Source of the DNA: an uncultured Kangiella sp.
GTDB taxonomy: Bacteria > Pseudomonadota > Gammaproteobacteria > Enterobacterales > Kangiellaceae
Length of the DNA: 64,000 nt
Direction of reading: 5' to 3'
Assembly: GCA_947503435.1 (NCBI GenBank)
Contig: CANNDL010000006.1
Location: 186,001 to 250,000, forward strand
The notes below the pieces were generated by a model, which was not told the origin of the DNA, searched no databases, and saw nothing but the letters and a program-made list of their open reading frames with translations. A program made the translations under genes and the position numbers. This document shows, one piece after another, positions 1 to 9,900 of the stretch; position 1 is the stretch's first letter, and the number at the start of each line of letters is the position of its first letter.

Positions 1-1120
1 GTAAGAAAACTAATGGGATGCCACGCTGTGAACATAGCTCAATAAAGTGAGCGCCTTTCTGCGCCGACTCTGAGAATAAAATACCGTTATTGGCAACGAT
101 ACCAACAGGATAGCCATGGATACGTGCAAAGCCACAAATTAAAGTGTTGCCGTACATAGCTTTAAATTCATCAAGCTCAGAACCGTCAACAATTCGTGCA
201 ATAATCTCGCGAATATCGAATGGCTTACGTGGATCTTTGTTTACTACGCCATATAACTCTTCAGAAGGGTAGAGTGGCTCAATAGGCTTTTCGATAGTAA
301 CGAAAGGCTTCTTCTTGCGGTTTAAATTCTTAACCACTTGGCGCGCTAGTTTTAAAGCGTGCTCATCATTGATTGCATAGTGATCGGTAACACCTGAATT
401 TTTACAGTGAACGTCGGCACCGCCTAAATCTTCACTGGAAACAATTTCACCAGTTGCCGCTTTTACTAGCGGTGGTCCGCCAAGGAAAATCGTACCTTGT
501 TCTTTAACGATGATTGATTCGTCAGCCATTGCTGGAACGTAAGCGCCACCTGCAGTACAAGAGCCCATTACTACTGCAATTTGCGGAATGCCTTTGGCTG
601 ACATATTGGCTTGGTTATAGAAGATGCGGCCAAAGTGTTCCTTGTCTGGGAAAACTTCGTCTTGTTGTGGCAAGTTAGCACCACCAGAATCTACTAAGTA
701 GATACAAGGCAAATTGTTTTGCTCAGCAATTTCTTGCGCACGTAAATGCTTTTTAATGGTTTCAGGGAAGTAAGTTCCGCCTTTAACCGTAGCGTCATTG
801 GCAACTATCATGCACTCGATGCCAGATACACGGCCAATACCCGCAATCATGCCAGCCGCAGGAACGCGATTGTCATACATATCCCAAGCTGCCATTTGCG
901 AAACTTCTAAAAATGGCGAGCCTACGTCTAATAATTTTCTTACACGATCACGCGGTAATAATTTTCCGCGTGATAAATGTTTTTCTTGATATTTTGGGCC
1001 ACCACCTTGAGTGATGTATTCCATCTTGTCGCGTAAGTCATCTACTAACGCACTCATCGCATCAGCGTTTTCTTGAAACACTGCACTACGAGAATTGATT
1101 GAAGATTTAATAACTGGCAT
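1..1120 (-). CDS. liuB: Methylcrotonyl-CoA carboxylase, carboxyltransferase (beta) subunit, partial
   Basis: This is the biotin-dependent carboxyltransferase subunit that carboxylates 3-methylcrotonyl-CoA in leucine breakdown. The 373 visible residues begin [16 protein letters not shown] and run off the left edge, so the C-terminal third is missing. The glycine-rich segments [17 protein letters not shown] and [18 protein letters not shown] are typical of the acyl-CoA carboxylase crotonase-like fold. An AGGAAAA ribosome site precedes the ATG. It follows two acyl-CoA dehydrogenases and a thiolase in the same direction, behind a MerR regulator, which matches liu clusters. A geranyl-CoA or propionyl-CoA carboxylase beta subunit is less likely given the isovaleryl-CoA dehydrogenase neighbour. 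Confidence 0.9.
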   Translation of the reverse strand, partial: MPVIKSSINSRSAVFQENADAMSALVDDLRDKMEYITQGGGPKYQEKHLSRGKLLPRDRVRKLLDVGSPFLEVSQMAAWDMYDNRVPAAGMIAGIGRVSGIECMIVANDATVKGGTYFPETIKKHLRAQEIAEQNNLPCIYLVDSGGANLPQQDEVFPDKEHFGRIFYNQANMSAKGIPQIAVVMGSCTAGGAYVPAMADESIIVKEQGTIFLGGPPLVKAATGEIVSSEDLGGADVHCKNSGVTDHYAINDEHALKLARQVVKNLNRKKKPFVTIEKPIEPLYPSEELYGVVNKDPRKPFDIREIIARIVDGSELDEFKAMYGNTLICGFARIHGYPVGIVANNGILFSESAQKGAHFIELCSQRGIPLVFL

Positions 1121-1164
1121 TGTGTTTTCCTAATATAGGGATCCTATGTAATAGTCCTAATTAT

Positions 1165-2313
1165 TTAGTCATTTGCAATTGCGCGAGCAATTACCATTTT
1201 TTGCACTTCGCTTGTGCCTTCATAAATTTGCGCGATTCGAACATCGCGATAAATTCGCTCAACAGGGAATTCTTTTAAATAGCCATAACCACCTAAAACT
1301 TGAATCGCATCGGAGCAAACTTTTTCTGCAGCTTCTGAAGCAAATAATTTCGCCATGCAAGCTTCTTTTAAACAAGGCAAATTGCTGTCGCGGAGTTGGG
1401 CCGCGTTTAAAACCATATTGCGAGCTGCATCAACTTTAGTGGCCATTTCAGCTAGCTTAAATTGTACTGCTTGATGCTCAAAAATAGGCTTGCCAAAAGA
1501 GGTTCTATCCTTTGAATATTGCAGAGCATATTCGTAAGCAGCGCGGGCCATGCCAACACACTGTGCCGCAATACCAATGCGACCGCCTTCCAAACCAGAA
1601 AGAGCAATTTTATAACCTTGTCCTTCTTCACCAAGTAAATTAGCAGCGGGAATACGACAATCTTCTAATACGATTTGTGCGGTATCTGAAGCGTTTTGCC
1701 CCATTTTGTCTTCGATGTTAGCAACGATATAGCCTGGCGCATCGGTAGGAACGATAAAGGCACTAATGCCTTTTTTGCCTGCACTTGCATCAGTTACTGC
1801 AAATACAATTGCAACATCACCATTTTTACCTGATGTAATAAATTGCTTTACGCCATTTAAAACGTATTCGTCGCCGTCAGGACTCTTGTGAAGAACCGCT
1901 TTAGTTTTTAAATCAGCTGCATCAGATCCTGCATGCGGTTCAGTTAAACAAAAAGCACCCAACATTTGGCCTGAGGCCAATGGAGTTAAAAACTTTTCTT
2001 TTTGCTGGTCATTACCAAAGTTTAAAATTGGCATACAGCCAACCGAATTGGTTACAGAAATAATAGTAGAGCAGGCGCCATCACCAGCTGCGATTTCTTC
2101 CAGTACAAGTGCAGCTGCAGTGTAACCAATTTCACTGCCTCCCCATTGTTCAGGAACTAGCATGCCATAGAAACCAAGCTCGCCTAAGCCTTGTAAGGCA
2201 TCAGCCGGAAATGTTTTATTTTTATCCCACTCTTCAGAAAAAGGAGCTATGCGCTCTTGCACATAGCCTCTTGCCATATCTTGAATCATGGTTTGTTCTT
2301 CAGTAAGAATCAT
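1165..2313 (-). CDS. Acyl-CoA dehydrogenase, short/branched-chain type
   Basis: This is an FAD-dependent acyl-CoA dehydrogenase of 382 residues, full length for the family. It introduces the alpha-beta double bond in an acyl-CoA and passes electrons to ETF. The FAD/substrate signature [13 protein letters not shown] lies near residues 123-135. The C-terminal YEGTSEVQ carries the probable catalytic base Glu365, the position used by short-chain and 2-methyl-branched enzymes and different from the isovaleryl enzyme downstream of liuR. It sits between the thiolase and liuB in one operon. A 2-methylbutyryl-CoA, isobutyryl-CoA or butyryl-CoA substrate is possible, and the sequence alone does not decide. 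Confidence 0.88.
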   Translation of the reverse strand: MILTEEQTMIQDMARGYVQERIAPFSEEWDKNKTFPADALQGLGELGFYGMLVPEQWGGSEIGYTAAALVLEEIAAGDGACSTIISVTNSVGCMPILNFGNDQQKEKFLTPLASGQMLGAFCLTEPHAGSDAADLKTKAVLHKSPDGDEYVLNGVKQFITSGKNGDVAIVFAVTDASAGKKGISAFIVPTDAPGYIVANIEDKMGQNASDTAQIVLEDCRIPAANLLGEEGQGYKIALSGLEGGRIGIAAQCVGMARAAYEYALQYSKDRTSFGKPIFEHQAVQFKLAEMATKVDAARNMVLNAAQLRDSNLPCLKEACMAKLFASEAAEKVCSDAIQVLGGYGYLKEFPVERIYRDVRIAQIYEGTSEVQKMVIARAIAND

Positions 2314-2341
2314 CTTAATTCCTTTGAAGTTATTTAATGTA

Positions 2342-3523
2342 TTAAACTAATTCGATTGCCATGGCTGTGGCTTCGCCACCACCAATACATAATGAGGCAA
2401 CACCTTTAGTTTTGCCATGAGTGCGTAAAGCTTCGATTAAAGTTACTACTATACGAGTACCTGAACAGCCAATTGGGTGCCCTAATGCTGTCGCGCCGCC
2501 GTGGACGTTTACTTTAGCATGATCTAAGTCTAAATCTTTCATCGCAGCCATAGTTACTACGGCAAAAGCTTCGTTGATTTCGAACAAATCGACATCGTCT
2601 TTAGACCAGCCAGCAGAAGCCATCACTTTTTCCATTGCGCCAACAGGAGCAATAGTAAATTCAGCAGGGATACGAGCGTTAGATTCTTGTGCAACGATTT
2701 TTGCTAATGGCTTTAAGCCGCGTTTTTCAGCCTGAGAAAGTCGCATCATAACAACTGCTGCTGCACCATCAGAAATAGAGCTAGCGTTCGCAGCAGTTAC
2801 TGTGCCGTCTTTTTTGAAAGCAGGGCGTAGTGCTGGAATTTTGTCTGGACGAGCTTTAGGTGGTTGTTCATCTGTATCAACCACTGTGTCACCACGTCGT
2901 GACTTAACGGTTACAGGAGCGATTTCATTATTGAAATGGCCAGCTTCGATTGCTGCATTGGCACGAGTTAATGATTCAATAGCAAAAGCATCTTGATCTT
3001 CACGAGTGAAACCGTACTTATCAACGGTTTGCTCAGCGTAAACGCCCATAGCAGAACCTTCATAAGCATCTTCTAAGCCGTCATACGCCATATGATCTAA
3101 TGTTTTACCATGACCAAAACGCTGACCATAACGACCAGATGGGATCATGTATGGTGCTAAGCTCATGCTTTCCATACCACCAGCAACCATTACTTCGTTG
3201 GTGCCAGCTTTTAATAGGTCGTGCGCTAACATGATTGATTTCATGCCCGAGCCACAAACTTTATTAATCGTCATAGCAGTTGAATTAACGCTCATGCCAG
3301 CACCTAGTGCAGCCTGACGAGCAGGGGCTTGGCCAACACCGGCAGGAAGTACACAGCCCATAATGGCTTCTTGTACATCTTCAGCTTGAATGCCTGCGCG
3401 CTCAACTGCCGCTTTGATGGCGGTCGAACCTAACTCTGTTGATTTAACGCTTGAAAGTGAACCGCCGAAACCGCCCATAGGAGTTCTAGCGATGCCTACA
3501 AATACAATTGGATCATTACTCAT
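2342..3523 (-). CDS. Acetyl-CoA C-acetyltransferase (thiolase II family)
   Basis: This 393-residue thiolase cleaves acetoacetyl-CoA to two acetyl-CoA or does the reverse. The nucleophilic cysteine is Cys90 in [10 protein letters not shown]. The other active-site blocks are present: [23 protein letters not shown] and the C-terminal [15 protein letters not shown] with the second cysteine. In a leucine operon it would dispose of acetoacetyl-CoA formed after HMG-CoA lyase, although a methylacetoacetyl-CoA thiolase role in isoleucine breakdown is also possible. The gene lies 36 bp after liuA and 28 bp before the next dehydrogenase, so co-transcription is likely. Confidence 0.92.
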   Translation of the reverse strand: MSNDPIVFVGIARTPMGGFGGSLSSVKSTELGSTAIKAAVERAGIQAEDVQEAIMGCVLPAGVGQAPARQAALGAGMSVNSTAMTINKVCGSGMKSIMLAHDLLKAGTNEVMVAGGMESMSLAPYMIPSGRYGQRFGHGKTLDHMAYDGLEDAYEGSAMGVYAEQTVDKYGFTREDQDAFAIESLTRANAAIEAGHFNNEIAPVTVKSRRGDTVVDTDEQPPKARPDKIPALRPAFKKDGTVTAANASSISDGAAAVVMMRLSQAEKRGLKPLAKIVAQESNARIPAEFTIAPVGAMEKVMASAGWSKDDVDLFEINEAFAVVTMAAMKDLDLDHAKVNVHGGATALGHPIGCSGTRIVVTLIEALRTHGKTKGVASLCIGGGEATAMAIELV

Positions 3524-3559
3524 AATTAATTCCTATTTCTAAATTCTTAAGCGCTTTAA

Positions 3560-4720
3560 TTAAGCAGTTTCGTTAAATAATTCACGACCAATCAACATAC
3601 GGCGGATCTCAGAAGTGCCCGCGCCAATTTCGTATAACTTAGCGTCACGCAATAAGCGACCAGTTGAGTATTCATTGATATAACCATTACCGCCTAAAAT
3701 TTGGATAGCATCTAGTGCTAACTTAGTAGCGTTTTCTGCGGCAAATAAAATTGCTGCGGCAGCATCTTTACGGGTTGTTTCTTTTCTATCACAAGCTTTA
3801 ACCACAGAGTAAACATAAGCGCGGCTAGCGTTCATTTGAGTGTACATATCTGCTACTTTGCCTTGGATCAATTGGAAAGTGCCGATTGATTTGCCGAATT
3901 GCTTACGCTCGTGAACATAAGGAACGACTACATCCATGCAAGCACGCATAATGCCCAATGGGCCAGCAGAAAGTACTGCGCGTTCATAGTCCAAACCGCT
4001 CATTAGGATCTTAACGCCTTCGTTAACCGTTCCCATCACGTTTTCAACTGGCACTTCGCAGTCTTCGAATACTAATTCACAAGTGTTTGAACCACGCATC
4101 CCGAGTTTGTCGAGCTTTTGCGCCGTAGAGAAGCCTTTCATGCCTTTCTCAATGATAAAAGCTGTGATGCCGCGAGAATGGGCTTCCATATCGGTTTTTG
4201 CGTAAACCACTAAGACGTCAGCTTCAGGACCATTGGTGATCCACATCTTGTTACCGTTAAGGATGTACTTATCGCCTTTAAGTTCAGCTTTAAGTTTCAT
4301 CGAAACTACATCAGAACCTGCACCAGGCTCAGACATGGCTAAAGCGCCAACGTGTTCACCTGAACACAGTTTTGGCAAATATTTTTTCTTTTGCTCTTCA
4401 GAAGCATTACGGCGAATTTGATTAACACAAAGGTTTGAATGTGCGCCATAACTTAAGCCGATTGACGCAGATGCGCGACTGATTTCTTCCATAGCCACTA
4501 CGTGCTCAAGGTAACCCATCCCAGAACCGCCATATTCTTCTTCAACGGTAATACCCAACAAGCCTAGCTCGCCAAGTTTCTGCCATAAATGATGTGGGAA
4601 TAAATTTTCCTCGTCAGTTTTTTCAGCAATTGGAGCAATTTCTTTTTCAGCAAAGCCACGAACCATATCGCGGATCATGTCAGCGGTTTCGCCTAGGTCA
4701 AAGTTTAAAGATGGATACAT
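3560..4720 (-). CDS. liuA: Isovaleryl-CoA dehydrogenase
   Basis: This 386-residue flavoprotein oxidises isovaleryl-CoA to 3-methylcrotonyl-CoA, the first committed step of leucine degradation after the branched-chain dehydrogenase. The catalytic glutamate is in the mid-protein helix, Glu246 in [11 protein letters not shown], which is the hallmark of isovaleryl-CoA dehydrogenases; most other family members use a C-terminal Glu. The [13 protein letters not shown] and [17 protein letters not shown] motifs are intact. It is the first structural gene after the MerR regulator (30 bp gap), exactly the liuR-liuA order known in gammaproteobacteria. Confidence 0.95.
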   Translation of the reverse strand: MYPSLNFDLGETADMIRDMVRGFAEKEIAPIAEKTDEENLFPHHLWQKLGELGLLGITVEEEYGGSGMGYLEHVVAMEEISRASASIGLSYGAHSNLCVNQIRRNASEEQKKKYLPKLCSGEHVGALAMSEPGAGSDVVSMKLKAELKGDKYILNGNKMWITNGPEADVLVVYAKTDMEAHSRGITAFIIEKGMKGFSTAQKLDKLGMRGSNTCELVFEDCEVPVENVMGTVNEGVKILMSGLDYERAVLSAGPLGIMRACMDVVVPYVHERKQFGKSIGTFQLIQGKVADMYTQMNASRAYVYSVVKACDRKETTRKDAAAAILFAAENATKLALDAIQILGGNGYINEYSTGRLLRDAKLYEIGAGTSEIRRMLIGRELFNETA

Positions 4721-4750
4721 GGGTATTCCTCAATTTCTATATTTTAGTCG

Positions 4751-5116
4751 TTAATCTAGTTTTGTTTCGAGCATTTCGAGCTCTTTCAACATAAAATTGA
4801 TGTCCTTTCTTTGTTGTAAAAGGGCATCGCGACGCTCCTGAATTAAATCCAACAACAATGTTGCTTGCTTTTGTTTGCCTTCAGGTAAGTCATATAAATC
4901 GATAATTTGGCGGATTTGAGCCAAAGAAAAGCCTAGTCGTTTACCCCTTAAGATTAATTGGAGCCTTACTCGATCTCGAGAAGAGTAAATGCGGTGTGTG
5001 CCGCGACGTTCGGGGCTAATTAGCTTTTCGTCTTCATAATGGCGGATCGAACGGGAAGTTATGCTAAATTCCTTTGCTAAATCACTGATTGTGTATTCTT
5101 TTTCAGCAACAGTCAT
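4751..5116 (-). CDS. liuR: MerR-family regulator of leucine/branched-chain catabolism
   Basis: The protein has 121 residues. The N-terminal MerR helix-turn-helix (residues 8-45, TISDLAKEFSITSRSIRHYEDEKL split over two helices) is followed by a wing (ERRGTHRIYSSRDR) and a dimerising coiled coil (residues 80-121). There is no cysteine cluster for metal sensing, which fits a metabolite-responsive member. It heads the liu operon and probably controls it and itself through the palindrome just upstream. The LiuR assignment comes from family plus context; the ligand is not visible from sequence. Confidence 0.9.
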   Translation of the reverse strand: MTVAEKEYTISDLAKEFSITSRSIRHYEDEKLISPERRGTHRIYSSRDRVRLQLILRGKRLGFSLAQIRQIIDLYDLPEGKQKQATLLLDLIQERRDALLQQRKDINFMLKELEMLETKLD

Positions 5117-5150
5117 TAATACTATAAATGGCCAATATAAAGTAATGTCT

Positions 5151-5179
5151 ACTATACCTTACCTTTACGCAAACGTAAA
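5151..5179 (-). promoter_or_regulatory. Candidate liu promoter with LiuR operator
   Basis: The 16-bp palindrome TTTACGCAAACGTAAA lies at 5164-5179. On the minus strand its TTTACG half can serve as a -35 box, 17 bp upstream of a TATAGT -10 box (complement of 5151-5156). This arrangement, an operator lying in the promoter spacer, is what MerR-type activators use. The start codon of liuR lies about 35 bp further downstream. I recall LiuR sites as similar TTTACGT-type palindromes; binding is inferred. Confidence 0.6.
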
Positions 5180-5403
5180 CTTGCAGCCATGTATGGTTAT
5201 TCGAGGTAGGACCAGTTGCTGCAGTTTTTATTAACAACCAAATAGAAATGTCAGTAGTTAGGGAAAGTAACTTATTGATTGTTCGAAAAATGTACTAATT
5301 TTTAATGATTTTACTTGCGGAAAAAGTTTAAAGCGGTAAGGTGAAGATAAGTAAGAAATAAAGATTATAAATGGTAAGACTTAACTCATATACTGAATAA
5401 AGC
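5180..5403. other. Gene-free stretch before the orphan terminator
   Basis: Together with flanking sites this belongs to the 373-bp gap between liuR and rmf. I see no open reading frame with a plausible ribosome site. A weak plus-strand promoter guess is TTGTTC (5279-5284) with TTTAAT (5301-5306), spaced 16 bp. Transcription from it would end at the strong terminator at 5404-5439, giving an RNA of roughly 125 nt. Nothing else is recognisable. Confidence 0.35.
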
Positions 5404-5439
5404 AACCGGTTGCCTCAATTGAGGCAACCGGTTTTTTTT
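5404..5439 (+). terminator. Strong orphan rho-independent terminator upstream of rmf
   Basis: A perfect 13-bp stem AACCGGTTGCCTC / GAGGCAACCGGTT with an AATT loop is followed by eight T residues. No plus-strand gene ends before it. On the minus strand there is no T-run, so it does not serve liuR, which is transcribed away from it. It may end a small RNA or act as a barrier or attenuator before rmf. Confidence 0.8.
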
Positions 5440-5489
5440 GATTAAAATATTGGTCTTGCCATAACTTCTAACTACAAGAGGAAACATCT

Positions 5490-5672
5490 ATGAAAAGACA
5501 AAAAAGAGATAAGCTTCAAAGAGCACACTCAAAAGGTTTTAATGCCGCTTTGCATGGTCAATCAAAAGAAGTGTGTCCTTATGAAGAAATCAATGCCAAA
5601 GAGGAGTGGTTAGGCGGTTGGCGAGAGGGAAGGGAGCAATTCCATAGCACAGGTATGAAAAGTTATATGTAA
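5490..5672 (+). CDS. rmf: Ribosome modulation factor
   Basis: RMF binds the 30S subunit and drives 100S ribosome dimer formation in stationary phase or starvation. The 60-residue protein matches E. coli RMF almost throughout, with the start MKRQKRDKLQRAHSKG and the core KEVCPY and WLGGWREGRE. It is a few residues longer at the C-terminus. A GAGGAAAC ribosome site lies just before the ATG. It is a monocistronic gene between two terminators, convergent with the GAF-domain gene. Expression is probably growth-phase controlled, but I see no clear -35/-10 pair. Confidence 0.95.
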   Translation: MKRQKRDKLQRAHSKGFNAALHGQSKEVCPYEEINAKEEWLGGWREGREQFHSTGMKSYM

Positions 5673-5692
5673 AAGGTTACTAAATTATCAAA

Positions 5693-5717
5693 AGTCAGCT
5701 TAATAGCTGGCTTTTTT
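5693..5717 (+). terminator. rmf terminator
   Basis: The stem AGTCAGCT / AGCTGGCT (one G-T wobble) with a TAAT loop is followed by six T residues. It lies 20 bp after the rmf stop and overlaps the stop codon of the convergent GAF-domain gene. Confidence 0.8.
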
Positions 5718-6732
5718 ATTGAGCGTGTTCTTTTCTTGAAATTAATTGGTGAATTTTTTGCCATATATGATCGACTAATCCAGTGCGAGCCTTGGCGAGA
5801 TGCCTTGCAAAGGTACTATAAGACATTCCTAATCTGTCGGCTACCACTTGGTGATTTGGGAGTGGGTTTATATAAGTATGTTCTATAATGAAATGGTATT
5901 TCTGGGTTTTGGGACTAGGTAAATAAATCTCATCAATGCCAATTTTTATTAAATCTTTTAAACGCTCAACAATAAATAGCTTAAATGAGGGGTTATTAAA
6001 CTGGTTCAAAACATTATCTAATGCAGGTATGAATTTTAGCGGCTCTGGTTTTGTATAATGCTTTAAAAATAAGTGCATGACGTCGTTATAGTCCTCACGA
6101 TCAACATTTGAAAAGAAATTATGAGATAAACTTAAAAATTGCTCTGACTGCTGTTTTAGCTTTTCTGCCTCAATGGCTAGGCCATATTTTGCGGATGCTT
6201 TTTGGGTATCGCTTTTGCGCCGACCAAACGTTTCTGGGTTTGCGTTGGTTTGATTTAACCAGGGCGCTACTAATACTGCTACCAGTTCAAATATTCTTAA
6301 ATGGGGCTGTTGGTAAAAACTTTCTTTTGGAGACTCGGAATCCAGAACGCCCAGCAATTTATTCTCAAAAGTTATGGGTACTGACATCTCTGACTTGCCC
6401 AAGCTTTCATCTAAAACATAGTTCGGCGTTAGTTCGGTATTATCAACAATAATATGCTGCTGCAAGCTACCCGCAGTTCCAACAATTCCTTTACCAAGCG
6501 GCAAAGTATGTGGTGTTTTTAAAGTACGTGAAGAGTTTGTCTCTTTGTTATTTGCGGCTTCTTGAGTCAGCTGCTGTTTTTCTTTATCAAAAAGGTAGAT
6601 TGAACAATCTTCTAATCCCAACAAAGAAAGGTTGTCGATAAGCAACCAAGCGATGTTTTGCCTGCTGGCACCTGCTTGTAAGCCTTTAGAAATATTAGCG
6701 ATAATTGAATCTAGAATTTTGCTATCTACCAT
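5716..6732 (-). CDS. GAF-domain protein with C-terminal helix-turn-helix
   Basis: The protein has 338 residues and no signal peptide or membrane segment, so it is cytoplasmic. Residues 10-160 form a GAF sensor domain, with the typical LPLGKGIVGTAGSLQQHIIV and MSVPITFENKLLGVLD blocks. Residues 160-200 are a charged linker. Residues 220-325 hold HYTKPEPL, TYINPLPN and the helix-turn-helix VVADRLGMSYSTFARHL. That tail resembles a module I know from the C-termini of large STAND/ATPase regulators. DNA binding after ligand or redox sensing is a reasonable inference, but target and ligand are unknown. The gene is monocistronic and convergent with rmf. Confidence 0.72.
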   Translation of the reverse strand: MVDSKILDSIIANISKGLQAGASRQNIAWLLIDNLSLLGLEDCSIYLFDKEKQQLTQEAANNKETNSSRTLKTPHTLPLGKGIVGTAGSLQQHIIVDNTELTPNYVLDESLGKSEMSVPITFENKLLGVLDSESPKESFYQQPHLRIFELVAVLVAPWLNQTNANPETFGRRKSDTQKASAKYGLAIEAEKLKQQSEQFLSLSHNFFSNVDREDYNDVMHLFLKHYTKPEPLKFIPALDNVLNQFNNPSFKLFIVERLKDLIKIGIDEIYLPSPKTQKYHFIIEHTYINPLPNHQVVADRLGMSYSTFARHLAKARTGLVDHIWQKIHQLISRKEHAQ

Positions 6733-6942
6733 TTCATGTTCGTAAAATTAGTATTTAACGTTAATTTTATACCGAAATGATTCAGTTATAAAGCATGTAA
6801 CTGATTGATTTATATAGAACTGAAAAGGCTTTTATCGAAATTGATAAAAAAGTGATAAAAATTTGGATAAAAACTGAAAAAACTTATTAAGACGCTTTTT
6901 CTATTATAGCTTCCGAAGACATGGAAATCTTTGGAGGAAATC

Positions 6943-9900
6943 ATGAAATTCACTAAACTGAAACTTAATATTTTAGCAATAACGATGGCAACGGTATTTA
7001 CCGCTGCTGCAGAACAAGAGGTACGGGTAAAAGACTTTATTGATGCAAATAGCAATAAAGCAGGTTTACGAATCATAGATCCCAGTGAATCATTGGCCTT
7101 TAATTACAATGGTCAAGAATCATTAATAATTCGAGGCTATACACCTGAAGAAGGTGAACGACCTTGGATTATTACCGGTGAAAACGATGCCTTTATGTTA
7201 GCTGGTGAACTGATTAGAGAACCTTCAGAATTCACTAAGCTTGGTAACCAAGTTTACTTCACCGCTGACTCACCAACTTATGGTGAAGAATTATTTACCG
7301 TGGTTGATGGTGAGGTGGAATTAGTACTTAATATTCGACCTGGTGGAAATAGTCGTCCTGAGCAATTAACTTCTTACAATGGATATCTTTATTTCGTAGC
7401 TAATGATGGCGGCGGTCAAGAGATTTGGCGTACTAACGGCAATACCACCGAAAAAGTTACTAATTTAGAAGATAATGATTCTGTTAACGCAATTTCTAAT
7501 TTTACTCTTTTTGGAGGCTGGCTTTACTTCACAGCCGATACGGCACAAAAAGGTAATGAGCTTTATCGAACTAATGGTACCGACGTAATTTTACATGCGG
7601 AATTAGGTGCTTTCCAAGATGATGGTGTTCAGCCTGACTCTATACTATCAGTATATGATAACCGGTTATTCTTCAGTGGCTTTTTTATTGATCAGGTTGG
7701 TTTCGACATGCACTTTGTTCAAAGTGATCACAGTGCACCAGTATTTTTCTCAGAATTTATTGCGGGAAATGATCCTACGATTGTTTTAGATGCCATGATT
7801 GGTGACGATGGAGAGCAGTACTGGGTTATTGATAATGCCGGTAATCAGGAAATGTGGCATTACGATGGAATCAATGCAGCTACTAAAAAAGTTAGTCAAG
7901 GCGACATCGAATTATTAGCAGCATTTGATGGCGGAATGTATTTCGCCAATGATGGAATTCTGCCAGCTAATGGTATGGAGCTCTATAAAATAGTGTCCGG
8001 TGCTTTTGCTCAAGTTGATGGTGTCGATGGCGAGCCCTTTGAGCTTCACACAGGGAGCAGGGGCTCAGATCCTCGCAGCCCTGTGGTAATTGGCGATACA
8101 TTCTACTTTATGGCTAATGCTACAAACTATGGTCATGAGCTATTAAAAATTGAGGCGGGTTCCTTTCAAGCTGATATTGCCTTTGAAGACTTAGCGGGTC
8201 CATTTGCAAGTCTTACTGAGGTTGCCAAAGACGTTTCAAATAATATTTATTTGGTCACTGGTCAAAACCGTCGATTGGTTCAGTTTGATACCAATACTCT
8301 TGATATTAATGATGTGACTCCCAATCAAGCAACGGGCGTTGATTCAAGCCTTACTTATAACGGCGATGGTCAAATGATCGAGTACAAGGGGCGTTTGTAT
8401 TTTACAGCCTATACTGAAGAGCAAGGAACTGAATTGTGGGTTACCAATGGTCAAAATGAACATATTGTTAGTGATATCTATAATGGCAAAGTTGGCTCAC
8501 ACCCCAGTGATTTTGTGATTTACCAAGACGAGTTATACTTCGTCGCCTCATCATCAGCAGGAGGGCGTGAAGTCTGGAAAACAGACGGTCAAACGTTAGA
8601 ACAGGCTTTTGAAATTGTAGTGGGTGCTGAGAGCTCTTTTCCAAGCCACCTTACTTTGCATAATGATTGGCTATTTTTTAGAGCAACGAACGTAGCTAAT
8701 GGCTCCGAAATATTTGCGACTAATGGCACCGATATCGAGTTGGTTGCAGATGTTTTACCAGGCCCATCCTCGTCTAATCCTAACCACTTAACCAGCTTTA
8801 ATAATAAATTATGGTTTTCTGCTAAAGATGCTAACGACGGTTTTGAATTATGGGAAATAGATGAAAATTTGGTTCTAACAAAACATGATTTAGTTCAGGG
8901 TAATACTGGGAGTAAACCAAGCCAATTTCACGCTACTGAAAGTTACTTATATTTCCGTGTGTTAGATAACAATGGAATAGAGTTATGGACAACTGATGGC
9001 GATACTATTCTTGAAATGGCCGAAGACATTAATCCTGGTGCTGATAGTTCACATCCGAGTCATTTAATTACTGATAATGATGACCGTGTTTATTTTATTG
9101 CCAATAACGGCACTAATAAGCGTTTATATCGAGCTTCAGGAACTTCAGTGGTTGAAATTAATGTTTCGCCAGTGGGAGATTTTATAGATTTAGAGTACGT
9201 TAACGATCGTTTTTATGCCTTGATCAATAACCCAGATACTGGAACAGAATTGTATGGTCGGGTAGGTAATGACTTTTCCTTACTGGATGAAGTCATTAAT
9301 GGACCAGCAAGTGCTTTAGGTAGAATCAAAGCAACCCAAGGCACTTTATTGGGTGAGGCGCTGCACAGTAGTTATGTGCTAAACATTATTAATCATGCAG
9401 AAGCTGAGTGGAAACCTTTATCTCATGAGAATGATGAAGCTTTTAAGTTGAGTTTAAATGACAACTATATTGCTGGTTATGATTTTGGTAAAACCTTTGT
9501 AGTGCCAGCTTGCAATAATAAGTTAGGTTGTGAATTATTTTCAGTTTATTTTAATGAAAAACCAGAAGTTGCAATCGAAGGTCCAATTGAAGCTCACTCT
9601 GGCGTCGAAGTCATGTTGGACGGTTCTAATTCGTTTGATTTGGATGGTGAAATTTCTGAATATATTTGGACAAGAGTTTCAGGGCCAAATGTAGTATTGC
9701 CAAATAATGGTTCAGGCACTTTAAGTTTCAAAGCTCCAGATTTATTAGGCGAAGAAGATTTAGTAGTGCGACTTAAGGTTATTGATAACGATGGCGCTGA
9801 AAGCTATGTCGAACATAGCATCAAAATTTTTAACGCAGCACCTGTAGCAATCATAAATGTTAGCAATGCTAATCCTGAGTCTGAGCAGCAAGTGACTTTA

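Noticed and set aside
1121-1164. Small ATAGG..CCTAT palindrome between the dehydrogenase and liuB
   Set aside because: It is short, imperfect and lacks a T-run, so it is not a convincing terminator or operator.
6108-6452. 114-codon plus-strand open frame opposite the GAF gene
   Set aside because: It is fully contained in a well-supported gene on the other strand and has no ribosome site or family similarity.
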